A stretch of DNA of 64,000 nucleotides from Paenibacillus taihuensis (GTDB lineage: Bacteria; Bacillota; Bacilli; Paenibacillales; Paenibacillaceae): positions 124,001 to 188,000 of the forward strand of contig NZ_QTTN01000010.1 in NCBI RefSeq assembly GCF_003386535.1. Direction: 5' to 3'. Below are positions 51,118 to 59,688 of this stretch, piece after piece (within the stretch, counting starts at the first letter, position 1; every line of letters starts with the position of its first letter). The position numbers and the translations under genes are program-made. The notes beneath the pieces were generated by a model. The model was not told the origin of the DNA. It ran no database searches and saw nothing but the letters and a program-made list of their open reading frames with translations.

Positions 51118-52103
51118 TGCACCCGGGCCTCCTCTGCACCTTCTGCTAACCAGCACATATACCGGTGGCTTGGCGATACTTCCGTCACCTTCGGCAGCGC
51201 AGCGCATGTCTCCATCGCATGCGGGCAGCGCTCCATGAACGGACAGCCGGGCGGCGGGTCGAGCAGGTTCGGCGGCGTGCCTTCGATCGGAACGAGCCGC
51301 TCCTTGAAGCCGCTCTCCCGCTTCGGCAGCGAACGAAGCAGCCCCTTCGTATAAGGATGCTTCGGACGATAGAAGATATCCTCAACCGTACCTTCCTCCA
51401 TCACCATGCCGCCGTACATCACAATAACTCGCGTACATACTTGAGCGACTACGCCGAGATCATGCGTGATCAGCGCGATCGACGTATTGGAACGTTCTTT
51501 GAGCCGGCCAAGCAGCTCCAGAATCTGCGCCTGAATCGTCACGTCGAGCGCCGTCGTCGGCTCATCCGCAATCAGCAGCTCAGGCTGGCAGGAAAGTGCC
51601 ATCGCGATCATAACGCGCTGGCGCATGCCGCCGCTGAACTCATGCGGATATTGGTTCACGCGCCGCTCCGGCTCCGTGATGCCGACCTGGCGAAGCATCT
51701 CAATCGCTTCGCTCAGCGCGGCCGTTTGGTTTAAACCCCGGTGGCGGCGAATAACCTCCACCATCTGCTTGCCGATCTTCTGCACCGGATTGAGTGCCGT
51801 CATCGGGTCCTGGAACACCATCGCGATCTGATTGCCGCGAATCTTGCGCCAATCCTTATCCGACAGGCGCGACACGGACTCGCCGCGGAACTTGATGTCG
51901 CCGGCAACCATCTTGCCCGGCGGCGGCGTGAGCGCCATGAGCGCTTTGGCCGTGACGCTCTTACCGCTGCCGGATTCTCCAACGATGCCGACCGTCTCGC
52001 CTGCATCAATATGAAAACTTACGCCGCGAACCGCCTGGTTCTCGCCACCCGCGGTAAAGAACGATACCTTCAAATTTTCGACGGACAAGAGCCGTTCTGC
52101 CAT
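51114..52103 (-). CDS. Oligopeptide ABC transporter ATP-binding protein OppD-like
   Basis: 329 residues. Walker [18 protein letters not shown], signature [15 protein letters not shown], Walker [18 protein letters not shown]-loop ITHDLGV. The C-terminal Cys-rich region [19 protein letters not shown] matches the [4Fe-4S]-type cluster motif of OppD/DppD proteins. AAAGGAG precedes the ATG. Confidence 0.93.
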   Translation of the reverse strand: MAERLLSVENLKVSFFTAGGENQAVRGVSFHIDAGETVGIVGESGSGKSVTAKALMALTPPPGKMVAGDIKFRGESVSRLSDKDWRKIRGNQIAMVFQDPMTALNPVQKIGKQMVEVIRRHRGLNQTAALSEAIEMLRQVGITEPERRVNQYPHEFSGGMRQRVMIAMALSCQPELLIADEPTTALDVTIQAQILELLGRLKERSNTSIALITHDLGVVAQVCTRVIVMYGGMVMEEGTVEDIFYRPKHPYTKGLLRSLPKRESGFKERLVPIEGTPPNLLDPPPGCPFMERCPHAMETCAALPKVTEVSPSHRYMCWLAEGAEEARVQ

Positions 52104-52131
52104 CTGTCGTTCACTCCTTTATGTCCACCGC

Positions 52132-52977
52132 TTAGCGCCGGCTCAGCTTCGGCTCGAAGCCCACGCGAAGAATATCGCCCAGCACGTTGAAGCTCAGAAC
52201 TGTCAAGAAAATAAATAAACCCGGGAAGATCGCCATGTAAGGCGCTTGTCCGATATAGCCCTGCGCATTGTTCAGCATGCTGCCCCACGTTGCGGTTGGC
52301 AGCTGCACCCCGAAGCCCAGGAAGCTTAGAGAAGACTCCAGCATAATAGCGGAGCCGATCGTATTCGATGCACCAACAATAATAACAGGCATCAGGTTCG
52401 GCAGAATGTGCCGGATGATGATGCCCAGCGAGCTCTGGCCGGAAGCTCTCGCATACAGCACGAATTCCCGTTCCTTGGCGCTCATCGTCTCCGCTCTAAT
52501 AATTCGGGAGATGCTCATCCACATTAAGAAAGAAATGATGAGAACAATGCCAGTTACGCTCGGCTTTAATAGTACGCTGAGCAGGAGCAAGAGCAGGAAC
52601 GATGGGATCGACATAAACACTTCGACTGCCCGCATGAGCACGTTGTCCAGCCAGCCGCCGAAGTAGCCGCTTGCGATGCCAACAATAACACCGATGGTTG
52701 TCGCGAGCAGCATGGATGTAAAGCCAACCAGCAGCGACACGCGGCCGCCGTAGAGTGCACGCGAGAAGTAATCCCGGCCATAATCGTCCGTGCCGAACCA
52801 ATGCGCTGCACTTGGCTTATGCAGACGCTCCAGCACATTTAATTTATTCGGATCATAAGGAGCAAGAAAAGCAAGGATCGCCCCTATCGTGAAAATAACG
52901 AGAACAATGACGGCTGCGATGCCCCATTTATTCGAAAACAGCTCGTTACGCACATTTCTCCATTTGCTGCGATTCAT
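52132..52977 (-). CDS. Oligopeptide ABC transporter permease OppC-like
   Basis: 281 residues. N-terminal OppC-type segment (WGIAAVIVLVIFTIGAILAFLAPYDPNKLN), LGTDDYGRD-like AHWFGTDDYGRDYFSRALYGGRVS, and the ATPase-contact loop VLYARASGQSSLGIIIRHILPN. It starts 4 nt after the oppB stop. Confidence 0.93.
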   Translation of the reverse strand: MNRSKWRNVRNELFSNKWGIAAVIVLVIFTIGAILAFLAPYDPNKLNVLERLHKPSAAHWFGTDDYGRDYFSRALYGGRVSLLVGFTSMLLATTIGVIVGIASGYFGGWLDNVLMRAVEVFMSIPSFLLLLLLSVLLKPSVTGIVLIISFLMWMSISRIIRAETMSAKEREFVLYARASGQSSLGIIIRHILPNLMPVIIVGASNTIGSAIMLESSLSFLGFGVQLPTATWGSMLNNAQGYIGQAPYMAIFPGLFIFLTVLSFNVLGDILRVGFEPKLSRR

Positions 52978-52981
52978 GAGG

Positions 52982-53932
52982 TCACCTCGTCTGTTTGATT
53001 CTTGGATCGGCTACGCTGTACAGCAGGTCTGCGGCTAGATTCCCGAGCATGAGCATCAAGGAAGAGAATAACGTAACGCCCATAATGATCGGATAGTCCA
53101 TCCCTTTTGCAGCAGTCACGGTAAGTGAGCCGATACCCGGCCAAGTGAATACCGTCTCTGTGACGATCGCACCGGCGACAAGCTCAGCCATCGACAATCC
53201 AAGAAGCGTAATGACAGGCAGCAGCACATGCTTCGTAACATGCCGAAACAGAATCGCAGTTTGATTCGAGCCGAACGCATATTGAATTTGAACATAGTCT
53301 TCTTTCAGCTGACCAATCGTACTGGAGCGGATATAACGCACATAACTGGACAAGAAACTGATCGTGAGAACCGAGCAAGGCAGAATGCCATGCTTGATCA
53401 TATCAAGCGCGGAATCTTTACCAATCGTACGCATCCCCATACTCGGCAGCAAGCCCAGCTTAAGCGCGAAGAAATACATGAATAGAATGCCAAGCCAGAA
53501 AAGCGGGATCGAAATGCCGATGTAAGCCAGCAAATTCACGAGCTTGTCCACCCAGCGGTTCCGGTATGCGCCCGCGAGCAGCCCGAGCGGAATCGCAAGC
53601 AGCACGGCAAGAGCAATCGATATGCCAACAAGACCCGCAGTAGCAGGCAGACGCTCCAGGATCTGACCCAAGACAGGCTTATGGTTAACAAGGGAGTAGC
53701 CCAAGTTTCCGGTCAAGCATTCCTTCAGCCAGTGAAAATATTGTACATAGGCTGGCTGATCAAGACCGAGGTTATGCCGGACGCGTTCGATATCATCGGC
53801 ATGCATGCTCGGCGTAACGAAGTTAAGCACCGGATCGCCTGGCGCCATCTTGATCATAGCAAAGCAGACAATCGATACGAAGAATAGCATCGGTATCGTC
53901 TGCAGCAAACGTCTAGCGATGAGTTGTCTCAT
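52982..53932 (-). CDS. Oligopeptide ABC transporter permease OppB-like
   Basis: 316 residues, six membrane segments. Conserved start RQLIARRLLQTIPMLFFVS, MAPGDPVLNFV, and the loop EDYVQIQYAFGSNQTAILFRH. The end VADLLYSVADPRIK is typical. AGGGAG precedes the ATG. Confidence 0.93.
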   Translation of the reverse strand: MRQLIARRLLQTIPMLFFVSIVCFAMIKMAPGDPVLNFVTPSMHADDIERVRHNLGLDQPAYVQYFHWLKECLTGNLGYSLVNHKPVLGQILERLPATAGLVGISIALAVLLAIPLGLLAGAYRNRWVDKLVNLLAYIGISIPLFWLGILFMYFFALKLGLLPSMGMRTIGKDSALDMIKHGILPCSVLTISFLSSYVRYIRSSTIGQLKEDYVQIQYAFGSNQTAILFRHVTKHVLLPVITLLGLSMAELVAGAIVTETVFTWPGIGSLTVTAAKGMDYPIIMGVTLFSSLMLMLGNLAADLLYSVADPRIKQTR

Positions 53933-53959
53933 TCGTTAAGTCTCCCTGCTTTGTGTAGC

Positions 53960-53989
53960 AAAAAATAAGCTGGTGTTACCCAGCTTATT
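53960..53989 (-). terminator. Attenuating terminator between oppA and oppB
   Basis: On the minus strand AATAAGCTGG / CCAGCTTATT, loop GTAACA, followed by TTTTG. It lies 14 nt after the binding-protein stop. Partial readthrough would give more binding protein than transporter. Confidence 0.85.
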
Positions 53990-54003
53990 CTTTGTGATTT
54001 GTC

Positions 54004-55659
54004 TTATTTCAAGTAAAGTTTGGACGGATCTTCGAAGATTACGACAGGCTTCAGAACGGCTTCGTCCACGCCGCCGAATTGCTTATCGAACGCAACGATT
54101 GTTTTCGTGTATCCGATTGGGTAGATTGCAGCGTCACCAGCGATAATTTCTTGGATCTTCTTGTATACATCTCCACGCTTCGTTGTGTCAGCTTCAGTCG
54201 AGCCTTGTTTCCACAAGCCGTCTGCTTCTGCATTTCCGTAGTGGAAGGAGTTGTACAAGCCGTTCGTTGTGAAAAGTACGCTGTATGCATCTGGGTCGGA
54301 GCCCATGATATAACCGCCAACGAACAGGTCGAAGTCAGTTGCCTTCGGATCGTAAGCTTTTGCACCGAATGCGGATGCATCCAAGCTTTGCAGTTCAACG
54401 TCGATGCCGATATCTTTCAGCTTCTGTTGCACGTACAGGGAGATTGCTTCTTGAACTTTATTGCCGCTTGTTACGATGAAGCGCAGCTTCAGGTTGCTTA
54501 CGCCCGCCGATTGCAGAAGCTCTTTCGCTTTCGCAACGTCGTTATCATAGGTTGGTACATCATTCGTGTGGTACAGTGTGTCTGGTGTCAGGATCGAGTG
54601 AGCCGGATCTGCATAGTCTGCGGAAGCATATGCAGCTTGGATAACTTCATCACGGTTCAGCGCGTAGCCGATCGCTTGACGAACTTCTTTCTTCTTCAGC
54701 ACGTTAATGTCGCTGTTCTCGTTGAACGCGAGGTAGGACAGACGGCCTTCAGCGTATGGCAGGATATCGAACTTGCCAGTACCTTCAATTGTGGAAACGT
54801 CTTGCGGATCCAGGTATTTCACGTTAATCTCGCCATTCTGCAGGGCAAGGTTCGCAGCATTCGTGTCTTTCGCAACACGGTAAGTGATGGAATCCAGATG
54901 CGGCTTGCCTTCAAAATAGTTATCGAAACGCTCAAGCGTTACATACTCGCCTGTTTTGTATTCTTTGAACTTGAACGGACCGGAACCGACTGGCGCCGCG
55001 TTCTTCGTGCTCTTCTGGATATCTGTTTCGTTCTCGAAGACATGCTTCGGAATCGGAGTCAGCTGAACAAGCGTTGCTTCGAAAGCCGGGTTTACTTGCG
55101 GAAGCTTGAATTCAACCGTCAGGTCGTCAACCTTCGTTACTTGAACCTGCTTGTCCCCGAATACGAGGTAATCGCGGAAGAAGCTGTTCTGGTTCTTGTC
55201 AAGAATCTTATCGAAAGTGAAGACAACGTCATCAGCAGTCAACGGTTGTCCGTCGTGCCAAGTCAGGCCGCTCTTCAGCTTCAGCGTATAAGTGAGGTTA
55301 TCAGCAGATGGCGTCAGGCTCTCTGCCAAGTAGTATGTTTTCTTGCCGTTGTTGATTTGGAACAGCGGTGCGTACAGCGCTTGGTCAATCGTCAAGCTTA
55401 CGCGGTCGCCGGCATAGATCGGGTTAAGAACATCCGGGTCAGCTCCTACTGCAACGATAAGGTTGCCCCCGTCTTTCGGCGCAGAAGCGTCAGTCGATGC
55501 GTCGCCGCTGTTAGCAGTACCCGTATTCGTTACATTCGAGCCTTTATTCGAATTCGCAGCCGAATTGTTGTTTGCTGCATTTCCGCCGCAAGCGCTAATC
55601 ACGAGTGTTAATACGGCCAAAACAATTACTACGGATAAACTTTTTCTTTTTCTAATCAT
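54004..55659 (-). CDS. Oligopeptide ABC transporter substrate-binding lipoprotein OppA-like
   Basis: 551 residues, family 5 binding protein. Lipobox VISAC (Cys about 24), Asn/Ser-rich linker, then LIVAVGADPDVLNPIYAGD, the family block LKSGLTWHDGQPLTADDVVFTF, and a C-terminal lobe with FDLFVGGYIMGSDPDAYSVLF. First gene of the opp operon with its own consensus promoter. Peptide or metal-chelate ligand not decided by sequence. Confidence 0.93.
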   Translation of the reverse strand: MIRKRKSLSVVIVLAVLTLVISACGGNAANNNSAANSNKGSNVTNTGTANSGDASTDASAPKDGGNLIVAVGADPDVLNPIYAGDRVSLTIDQALYAPLFQINNGKKTYYLAESLTPSADNLTYTLKLKSGLTWHDGQPLTADDVVFTFDKILDKNQNSFFRDYLVFGDKQVQVTKVDDLTVEFKLPQVNPAFEATLVQLTPIPKHVFENETDIQKSTKNAAPVGSGPFKFKEYKTGEYVTLERFDNYFEGKPHLDSITYRVAKDTNAANLALQNGEINVKYLDPQDVSTIEGTGKFDILPYAEGRLSYLAFNENSDINVLKKKEVRQAIGYALNRDEVIQAAYASADYADPAHSILTPDTLYHTNDVPTYDNDVAKAKELLQSAGVSNLKLRFIVTSGNKVQEAISLYVQQKLKDIGIDVELQSLDASAFGAKAYDPKATDFDLFVGGYIMGSDPDAYSVLFTTNGLYNSFHYGNAEADGLWKQGSTEADTTKRGDVYKKIQEIIAGDAAIYPIGYTKTIVAFDKQFGGVDEAVLKPVVIFEDPSKLYLK

Positions 55660-55705
55660 GCTGTCAGCCCCTTCAATTTGATACGAGTTTGATTTGATAT
55701 ACCGA

Positions 55706-55734
55706 ATTATACATCGGAATACTCGGAATTACAA
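55706..55734 (-). promoter_or_regulatory. Promoter of the opp operon
   Basis: TTGTAA, 17-nt spacer, TATAAT on the minus strand, 47 nt upstream of the oppA-like start. Confidence 0.7.
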
Positions 55735-55801
55735 TAACCTGCCGAAACATTTCACTAGATTGATAGTTGACCCTCTAAATTATACTCGAATCGCAATAAA
55801 T

Positions 55802-55847
55802 AAAAAAGCAGTCGAATCCCGTCGAAACAACGGAAAAACGACTGCTT
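55802..55847 (-). terminator. Terminator after the NlpC/P60 gene
   Basis: AAGCAGTCG / CGACTGCTT stem around a 24-nt loop, then TTTTTT on the minus strand, about 30 nt after the stop. Confidence 0.85.
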
Positions 55848-55877
55848 ATTCAAATCTTCCTATACTAGACAAAAGCA

Positions 55878-56669
55878 TTAACGATTATAGTGGTAGCTAG
55901 TCTTGCCCGTGTGATATCCGGTGTTGATCGAAGCATCCGAAGTGCTCTGATCTACAGGGTTTGTGCTCTGATCTACAGGGTTTGTCACTTCATTGTCTGT
56001 TCCGGAATTTGTTCCGGAGTCAGTACCAGTATCGCCGCTCACATCACCATTAGAACCGGAGCCTGTGTCCGAACCTGTGTTACCTGTTCCTGTACCAGGG
56101 TTGCTGACATCGTCAAGAACACGGCGCGCCGTTACGAATGTACGGTCCCAGGAGCTGCCATCGAAATCGGAAATCGTCACGCCGATGCCGACACGGTATG
56201 TCTGCAGCAGCTTGCCGTCGCCGATGTAGAGGCTTACGTGATTAATTTTGCCGTCCTTGTTCGTGTCCGAGAACACGAGGTCGCCAGGCTGCAGATCCGC
56301 TTTCGCTACCTTCGTACCTACTAGCGCTTGCTGTCTGGACGAACGCGGCAGGTCAATTCCGTTCTGTTTGAAGATATATTGAACGAACGACGAGCAATCG
56401 AACGCGCTCGTAATGCCGGATTTCGCACCGAATTTATAATCTACACCTAGATATTGTTTGCCTGTCTCAATGATATTATCCACCAGGCTTGTCTCAGACG
56501 CAGACGCGGCTGCCTTAGAAGCTGCAGTCGTTGTTGTCGTCTTAGCAGCTGTCGCTGCGTGCGTCGTGCCTGGCGCTGCGATCATGCTGCCGCCAATCGC
56601 CATGCAAAGGCTCATCGTGATACCGATCATTTTATAATTGAAACGTTTATTCGCATTTGTTTTAGTCAT
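55878..56669 (-). CDS. Secreted C40-family NlpC/P60 peptidase
   Basis: Cell-wall endopeptidase cutting within peptide stems, 263 residues. Signal peptide (MIGITMSLCMAIGGSMIAAPG...HAA), Thr/Ala linker, then NlpC/P60 about 65-180 with catalytic Cys in FDCSSFVQYIFKQNG and His in KINHVSLYIGDGK. The C-terminal tail of about 75 residues is Gly/Ser/Thr/Asp-rich and holds a duplicated NPVDQST. ATG 56669 has AGGAGG 7 nt upstream. Confidence 0.9.
   Translation of the reverse strand: MTKTNANKRFNYKMIGITMSLCMAIGGSMIAAPGTTHAATAAKTTTTTAASKAAASASETSLVDNIIETGKQYLGVDYKFGAKSGITSAFDCSSFVQYIFKQNGIDLPRSSRQQALVGTKVAKADLQPGDLVFSDTNKDGKINHVSLYIGDGKLLQTYRVGIGVTISDFDGSSWDRTFVTARRVLDDVSNPGTGTGNTGSDTGSGSNGDVSGDTGTDSGTNSGTDNEVTNPVDQSTNPVDQSTSDASINTGYHTGKTSYHYNR
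55944..55985. repeat. Two 21-bp tandem repeats in the NlpC/P60 gene
   Basis: Two identical GCTCTGATCTACAGGGTTT-type units of 21 bp encoding the duplicated NPVDQST in the C-terminal tail. Confidence 0.9.
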
Positions 56670-57006
56670 GTTTAAGTTCCTCCTGTTGTTTGAATTGTAG
56701 GTTAGGAATTTAATTGAAGCATGTGGCCGCTTGGCCGACTGCATGTGTTGTATTCGCTTGCCTAGAACACTATACCACAGCGAAAACTCCCACTATTTCT
56801 CAATGAGCACGCATCTCCAGGCCACTCGCCGATCCCGCTCGATTCTGAGAAAAAGATGAGAAAAACTTAATCAGACACACGTTGACGACGCTTTATAGAC
56901 AAAAAAGACCAGCCGTGTTTCAATCCGGACTGGCCTCCCTGTATATTCGTGGGAAAGTGCTCTATAATTAAGGGGATAGATCGCTTACAGCTAAGAAGGT
57001 GGATAC
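56670..57006. other. 337-bp divergent intergenic region
   Basis: Holds the leaders of two divergent genes. A minus-strand TATAGT (about 56770) may be the NlpC -10. A direct repeat GAGAAAAA GAT GAGAAAAA lies at 56846-56864. A minus-strand terminator-like hairpin is at 56901-56936. A plus-strand TATAAT at 56963 is a likely -10 for the kinase gene. No gene seen. Confidence 0.5.
56901..56936 (-). terminator. Orphan minus-strand terminator
   Basis: On the minus strand AGGCCAGTCCG / CGGCTGGTCTT with a short loop, followed by TTTTTT. Nothing annotated on this strand would be terminated by it; the plus-strand kinase gene starts 70 bp to the right. Confidence 0.65.
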
Positions 57007-58779
57007 GTGTTTCGCAAATTCCGGATCGGGCTCGCGCAGAAAATGATCATCGGCTATATCGTCATCATTTTGCTCCCGACGCTGCTTATTGGTTCGTTTT
57101 ATTATAAACAGATGCATAATAATGCCGTTAAGGATTACGCCACGAACCGTGAATACCTCATTCAGCAGGTCGGCTCCACCTTCCTGATGAACTTAAGCCA
57201 GATCGAGATGATTCACGACATGTTCCAGACGAACCGCACGCTAAGCGGCTTGCTGTCCGGCAAATATACAACGGCGTCCGATCAGGTGTACGTGTACTTG
57301 AAGGACCTCGTCCCGCTATTCGCCTTCTATAAGAATAGTTCGACCTACATCGACCGCATCCGCGTGTACAAATTGAACCCTGACGTGCTGAACCTCGGCG
57401 CCAGCATCGTTGACAGCGCCAGCACGATTGCGCCAGAGGTGGACAAGCTGAAGCTGGGCGAAGGCTACTGGCTGCAGCAGATCGTCGATAACAGCCCGGA
57501 TGCGCTGCAGCTGACGTATTACAAGAAGCTCTATAATGAAGACTTCACGCAAGAAATCGGCGTGCTGGAGATCCGCCTGAAGCAGAATTTCGTCAGCAGC
57601 CTGCTTCATTCGAATGATCCGAACGGCGCCAATGCACATTACTTCTATGTCACCGACAAGAACAACGTGCTCGGCACGAATCTGATTACGGTCTCCAACC
57701 CGGCCATTCCGTTGTCCGATGACGACGAGGAGCAGATTCTATCCTCGATCAAGATGCCGCAGCCTTATCAGTACTTCGAAGCATCCAGCGGGGAACTGCT
57801 CATGAACAAATTCGAGGTGCCGAAGATGGCAGCGACGATTATGGCGCTAACGCCGACGGACGAGCTGTTCCAGCGTACGAACAGTCTCGTGAGATGGTAT
57901 GTGCTCGTCATTGCAGTCCTCCTGATCATCCTATCCGGCGCATATTTCTTCATCTTCTCGACGCTCGTGCAGCGCATTCTGAAGCTCGGCCGGCATATGC
58001 GCAAGAACTTGCTGACGCGCTACGACGAAGACCGCGGCAGCGACGAGGTCGCCTTCCTTGTCTCCTCCTACAATGCGATGGTCTCGCACAATGACGAGAT
58101 GATGCGGAAGATCAACGTTTCGCAGCTGAGGCAGAAGGAAGCGGCTTACTTGGCGCTGCAGGCGCAGATCAATCCGCATTTCATCTACAACGGACTTGAG
58201 GCAATCCGCATGGCTGCCGAGGAGAACGATGATCCGGACGTTGCGAAGATGCTCTATGCCCTCGGGCAATCAATCCGTTACAGCTTATCGCGAAGCAATC
58301 ATGCGCGTCTGAAGGACGAGCTGTCCCATATCCGCAGTTACCTGGAAATTTATAAAGTGCGTATGGAAGAAAGGCTGCAGTACGATATCGTCGTTCGGGA
58401 CGAAACGCTGCTCCTTCGGGAATGCCCGCGGTTCATTATTCAGCCGCTCGTCGAAAATGCCATTATTCATGGCATCTCGAAGTGCAGCAAGACCGGGATG
58501 CTTCATATCGAAGCGTGGCTTGAGGGCGACCTCGCCATCGTCGAGATTCGCGACAACGGCGTCGGCATGACGCCGGAGCAGCTGGATATGATGCGCCGTA
58601 AATTGGACGGCGAGATTGGACCGCCAGAATCCGATAAGCCTGGCGGGATTGGCGTGATGAACGTCCATGAGCGGATGATCAGCCAATTCGGTCCAGCCTA
58701 TGGGCTTCAGATTACAAGTGAGCTCGGGGAAGGGACAACCGTCACCTTGCATATCCCGAGAAAGGGGGAGTCAACATGA
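57007..58779 (+). CDS. Sensor histidine kinase (YesM-like, HPK7 type)
   Basis: 590 residues. Membrane segment about 12-32, extracytoplasmic Cache-like domain about 33-290, membrane segment about 293-318, HAMP about 320-370, then the His_kinase domain with phospho-acceptor His in LQAQINPHFIYNGLEAIRM and ATPase motifs QPLVENAIIHGI (N box), IRDNGVGMT (G1) and GGIGVMNVHERM (G2). The GTG start at 57007 has AAGAAGGTGG upstream. It overlaps the response regulator gene by ATGA. Such pairs control the neighbouring LplB/LplC-type sugar uptake genes. Confidence 0.93.
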   Translation: MFRKFRIGLAQKMIIGYIVIILLPTLLIGSFYYKQMHNNAVKDYATNREYLIQQVGSTFLMNLSQIEMIHDMFQTNRTLSGLLSGKYTTASDQVYVYLKDLVPLFAFYKNSSTYIDRIRVYKLNPDVLNLGASIVDSASTIAPEVDKLKLGEGYWLQQIVDNSPDALQLTYYKKLYNEDFTQEIGVLEIRLKQNFVSSLLHSNDPNGANAHYFYVTDKNNVLGTNLITVSNPAIPLSDDDEEQILSSIKMPQPYQYFEASSGELLMNKFEVPKMAATIMALTPTDELFQRTNSLVRWYVLVIAVLLIILSGAYFFIFSTLVQRILKLGRHMRKNLLTRYDEDRGSDEVAFLVSSYNAMVSHNDEMMRKINVSQLRQKEAAYLALQAQINPHFIYNGLEAIRMAAEENDDPDVAKMLYALGQSIRYSLSRSNHARLKDELSHIRSYLEIYKVRMEERLQYDIVVRDETLLLRECPRFIIQPLVENAIIHGISKCSKTGMLHIEAWLEGDLAIVEIRDNGVGMTPEQLDMMRRKLDGEIGPPESDKPGGIGVMNVHERMISQFGPAYGLQITSELGEGTTVTLHIPRKGEST

Positions 58780-59561
58780 GGCTGTTAATTGTCGAAGATG
58801 AGGCGCCGATTCTGCGGGGGCTGCTGCGCAAAGCCAAAGCGCTCGACCTGCCGTTTCAAGAGATCGCCGGCGCTTCAAGCGGCGTGGAGGCGCTTGAGGA
58901 CTTGCGCCAGCACCCGGCCGACCTCGTCATGACGGATATCAATATGCCCCAGATGAACGGGCTGGATTTCATTCAAGCGGCTTACAACGAAGCGTTATGC
59001 GGCAGATTCATCATCCTGACCGGCTACGATGATTTCTCGTATGCCCGAAGCGCGCTGCGGCTGAAGGTCATCGATTATTTGCTTAAGCCGATTAACGACG
59101 AACAGCTCGGCGAGCTGCTCACGAAGGTAGGCGAGCAAATTCAAGCGGAGCTTGATCTGCAAAATGAGCAAGAGGAGGAAGATGAAGAAGAACTGAACGA
59201 GGACAGCTTCTCAGGCGAGGAGGACAAGCCAGACGCCGGCAAGCAGATGCTCGAATTTATTGAGGCGAATTACCAGACCGATCTATCGCTAAGCTCCGTA
59301 GCCGAGCATGTCGGACTCCATCCGACCTATGTCAGCTTCCTGTTCAAGAAAGAAACCGGCATGAATGTGCTCGCATACATCCATCAGCTGCGTGTCGTGA
59401 AAGCGAAGGAGCTGATCGTGACGCGCCCGAACTTGCCGCTGAGCGAGGTAGCCGTTCTAACCGGCTTCGAGAACCCGCGGCACTTCTATAAAGTGTTCAA
59501 GAAGCATACCGGCATGACCCCGCGCCAATTCGGGGAATACAGCCAATCGAGCTCCTCCTAG
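58776..59561 (+). CDS. AraC-type response regulator (YesN-like)
   Basis: 261 residues. Receiver domain about 1-120 with acidic pocket VEDE, phospho-acceptor Asp in DLVMTDINMPQMNG and Lys in DYLLKPIND; an acidic linker (EQEEEDEEELNEDSF) about 127-150; AraC HTH pair about 160-255 (LSSVAEHVGLHPTYVSFLF, LSEVAVLTGFENPRHFYKVF). Shorter than usual YesN proteins because the middle domain is missing. Partner of the kinase upstream. Convergent with the binding-protein gene at 59688. Confidence 0.92.
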   Translation: MRLLIVEDEAPILRGLLRKAKALDLPFQEIAGASSGVEALEDLRQHPADLVMTDINMPQMNGLDFIQAAYNEALCGRFIILTGYDDFSYARSALRLKVIDYLLKPINDEQLGELLTKVGEQIQAELDLQNEQEEEDEEELNEDSFSGEEDKPDAGKQMLEFIEANYQTDLSLSSVAEHVGLHPTYVSFLFKKETGMNVLAYIHQLRVVKAKELIVTRPNLPLSEVAVLTGFENPRHFYKVFKKHTGMTPRQFGEYSQSSSS

Positions 59562-59611
59562 ACGCTAGACCTCCTAGGCACGCTAACGAAACGCGAAACG
59601 AAACGATAATA

Positions 59612-59688
59612 AAAGGGCTGCCCCGAAGCCTGCGATACGTTGCAACCTTGACAGCAACAGCATCGCATGCTCCAGAGCAGCCCTCTTC
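59612..59688. terminator. Long hairpin between convergent genes
   Basis: AAAGGGCTGC ... GCAGCCCTCTT outer stem with inner TGCGAT ... ATCGCA pairing across about 45 nt. Weak U-tract on the plus strand (CTCTTCT), better A-run on the other side (AATAAAA). Probably terminates both convergent units. Confidence 0.65.

Noticed and set aside
54079-55611. 510-codon plus-strand frame over the oppA-like gene
   Set aside because: Antisense to a typical family 5 binding protein; no start signal.
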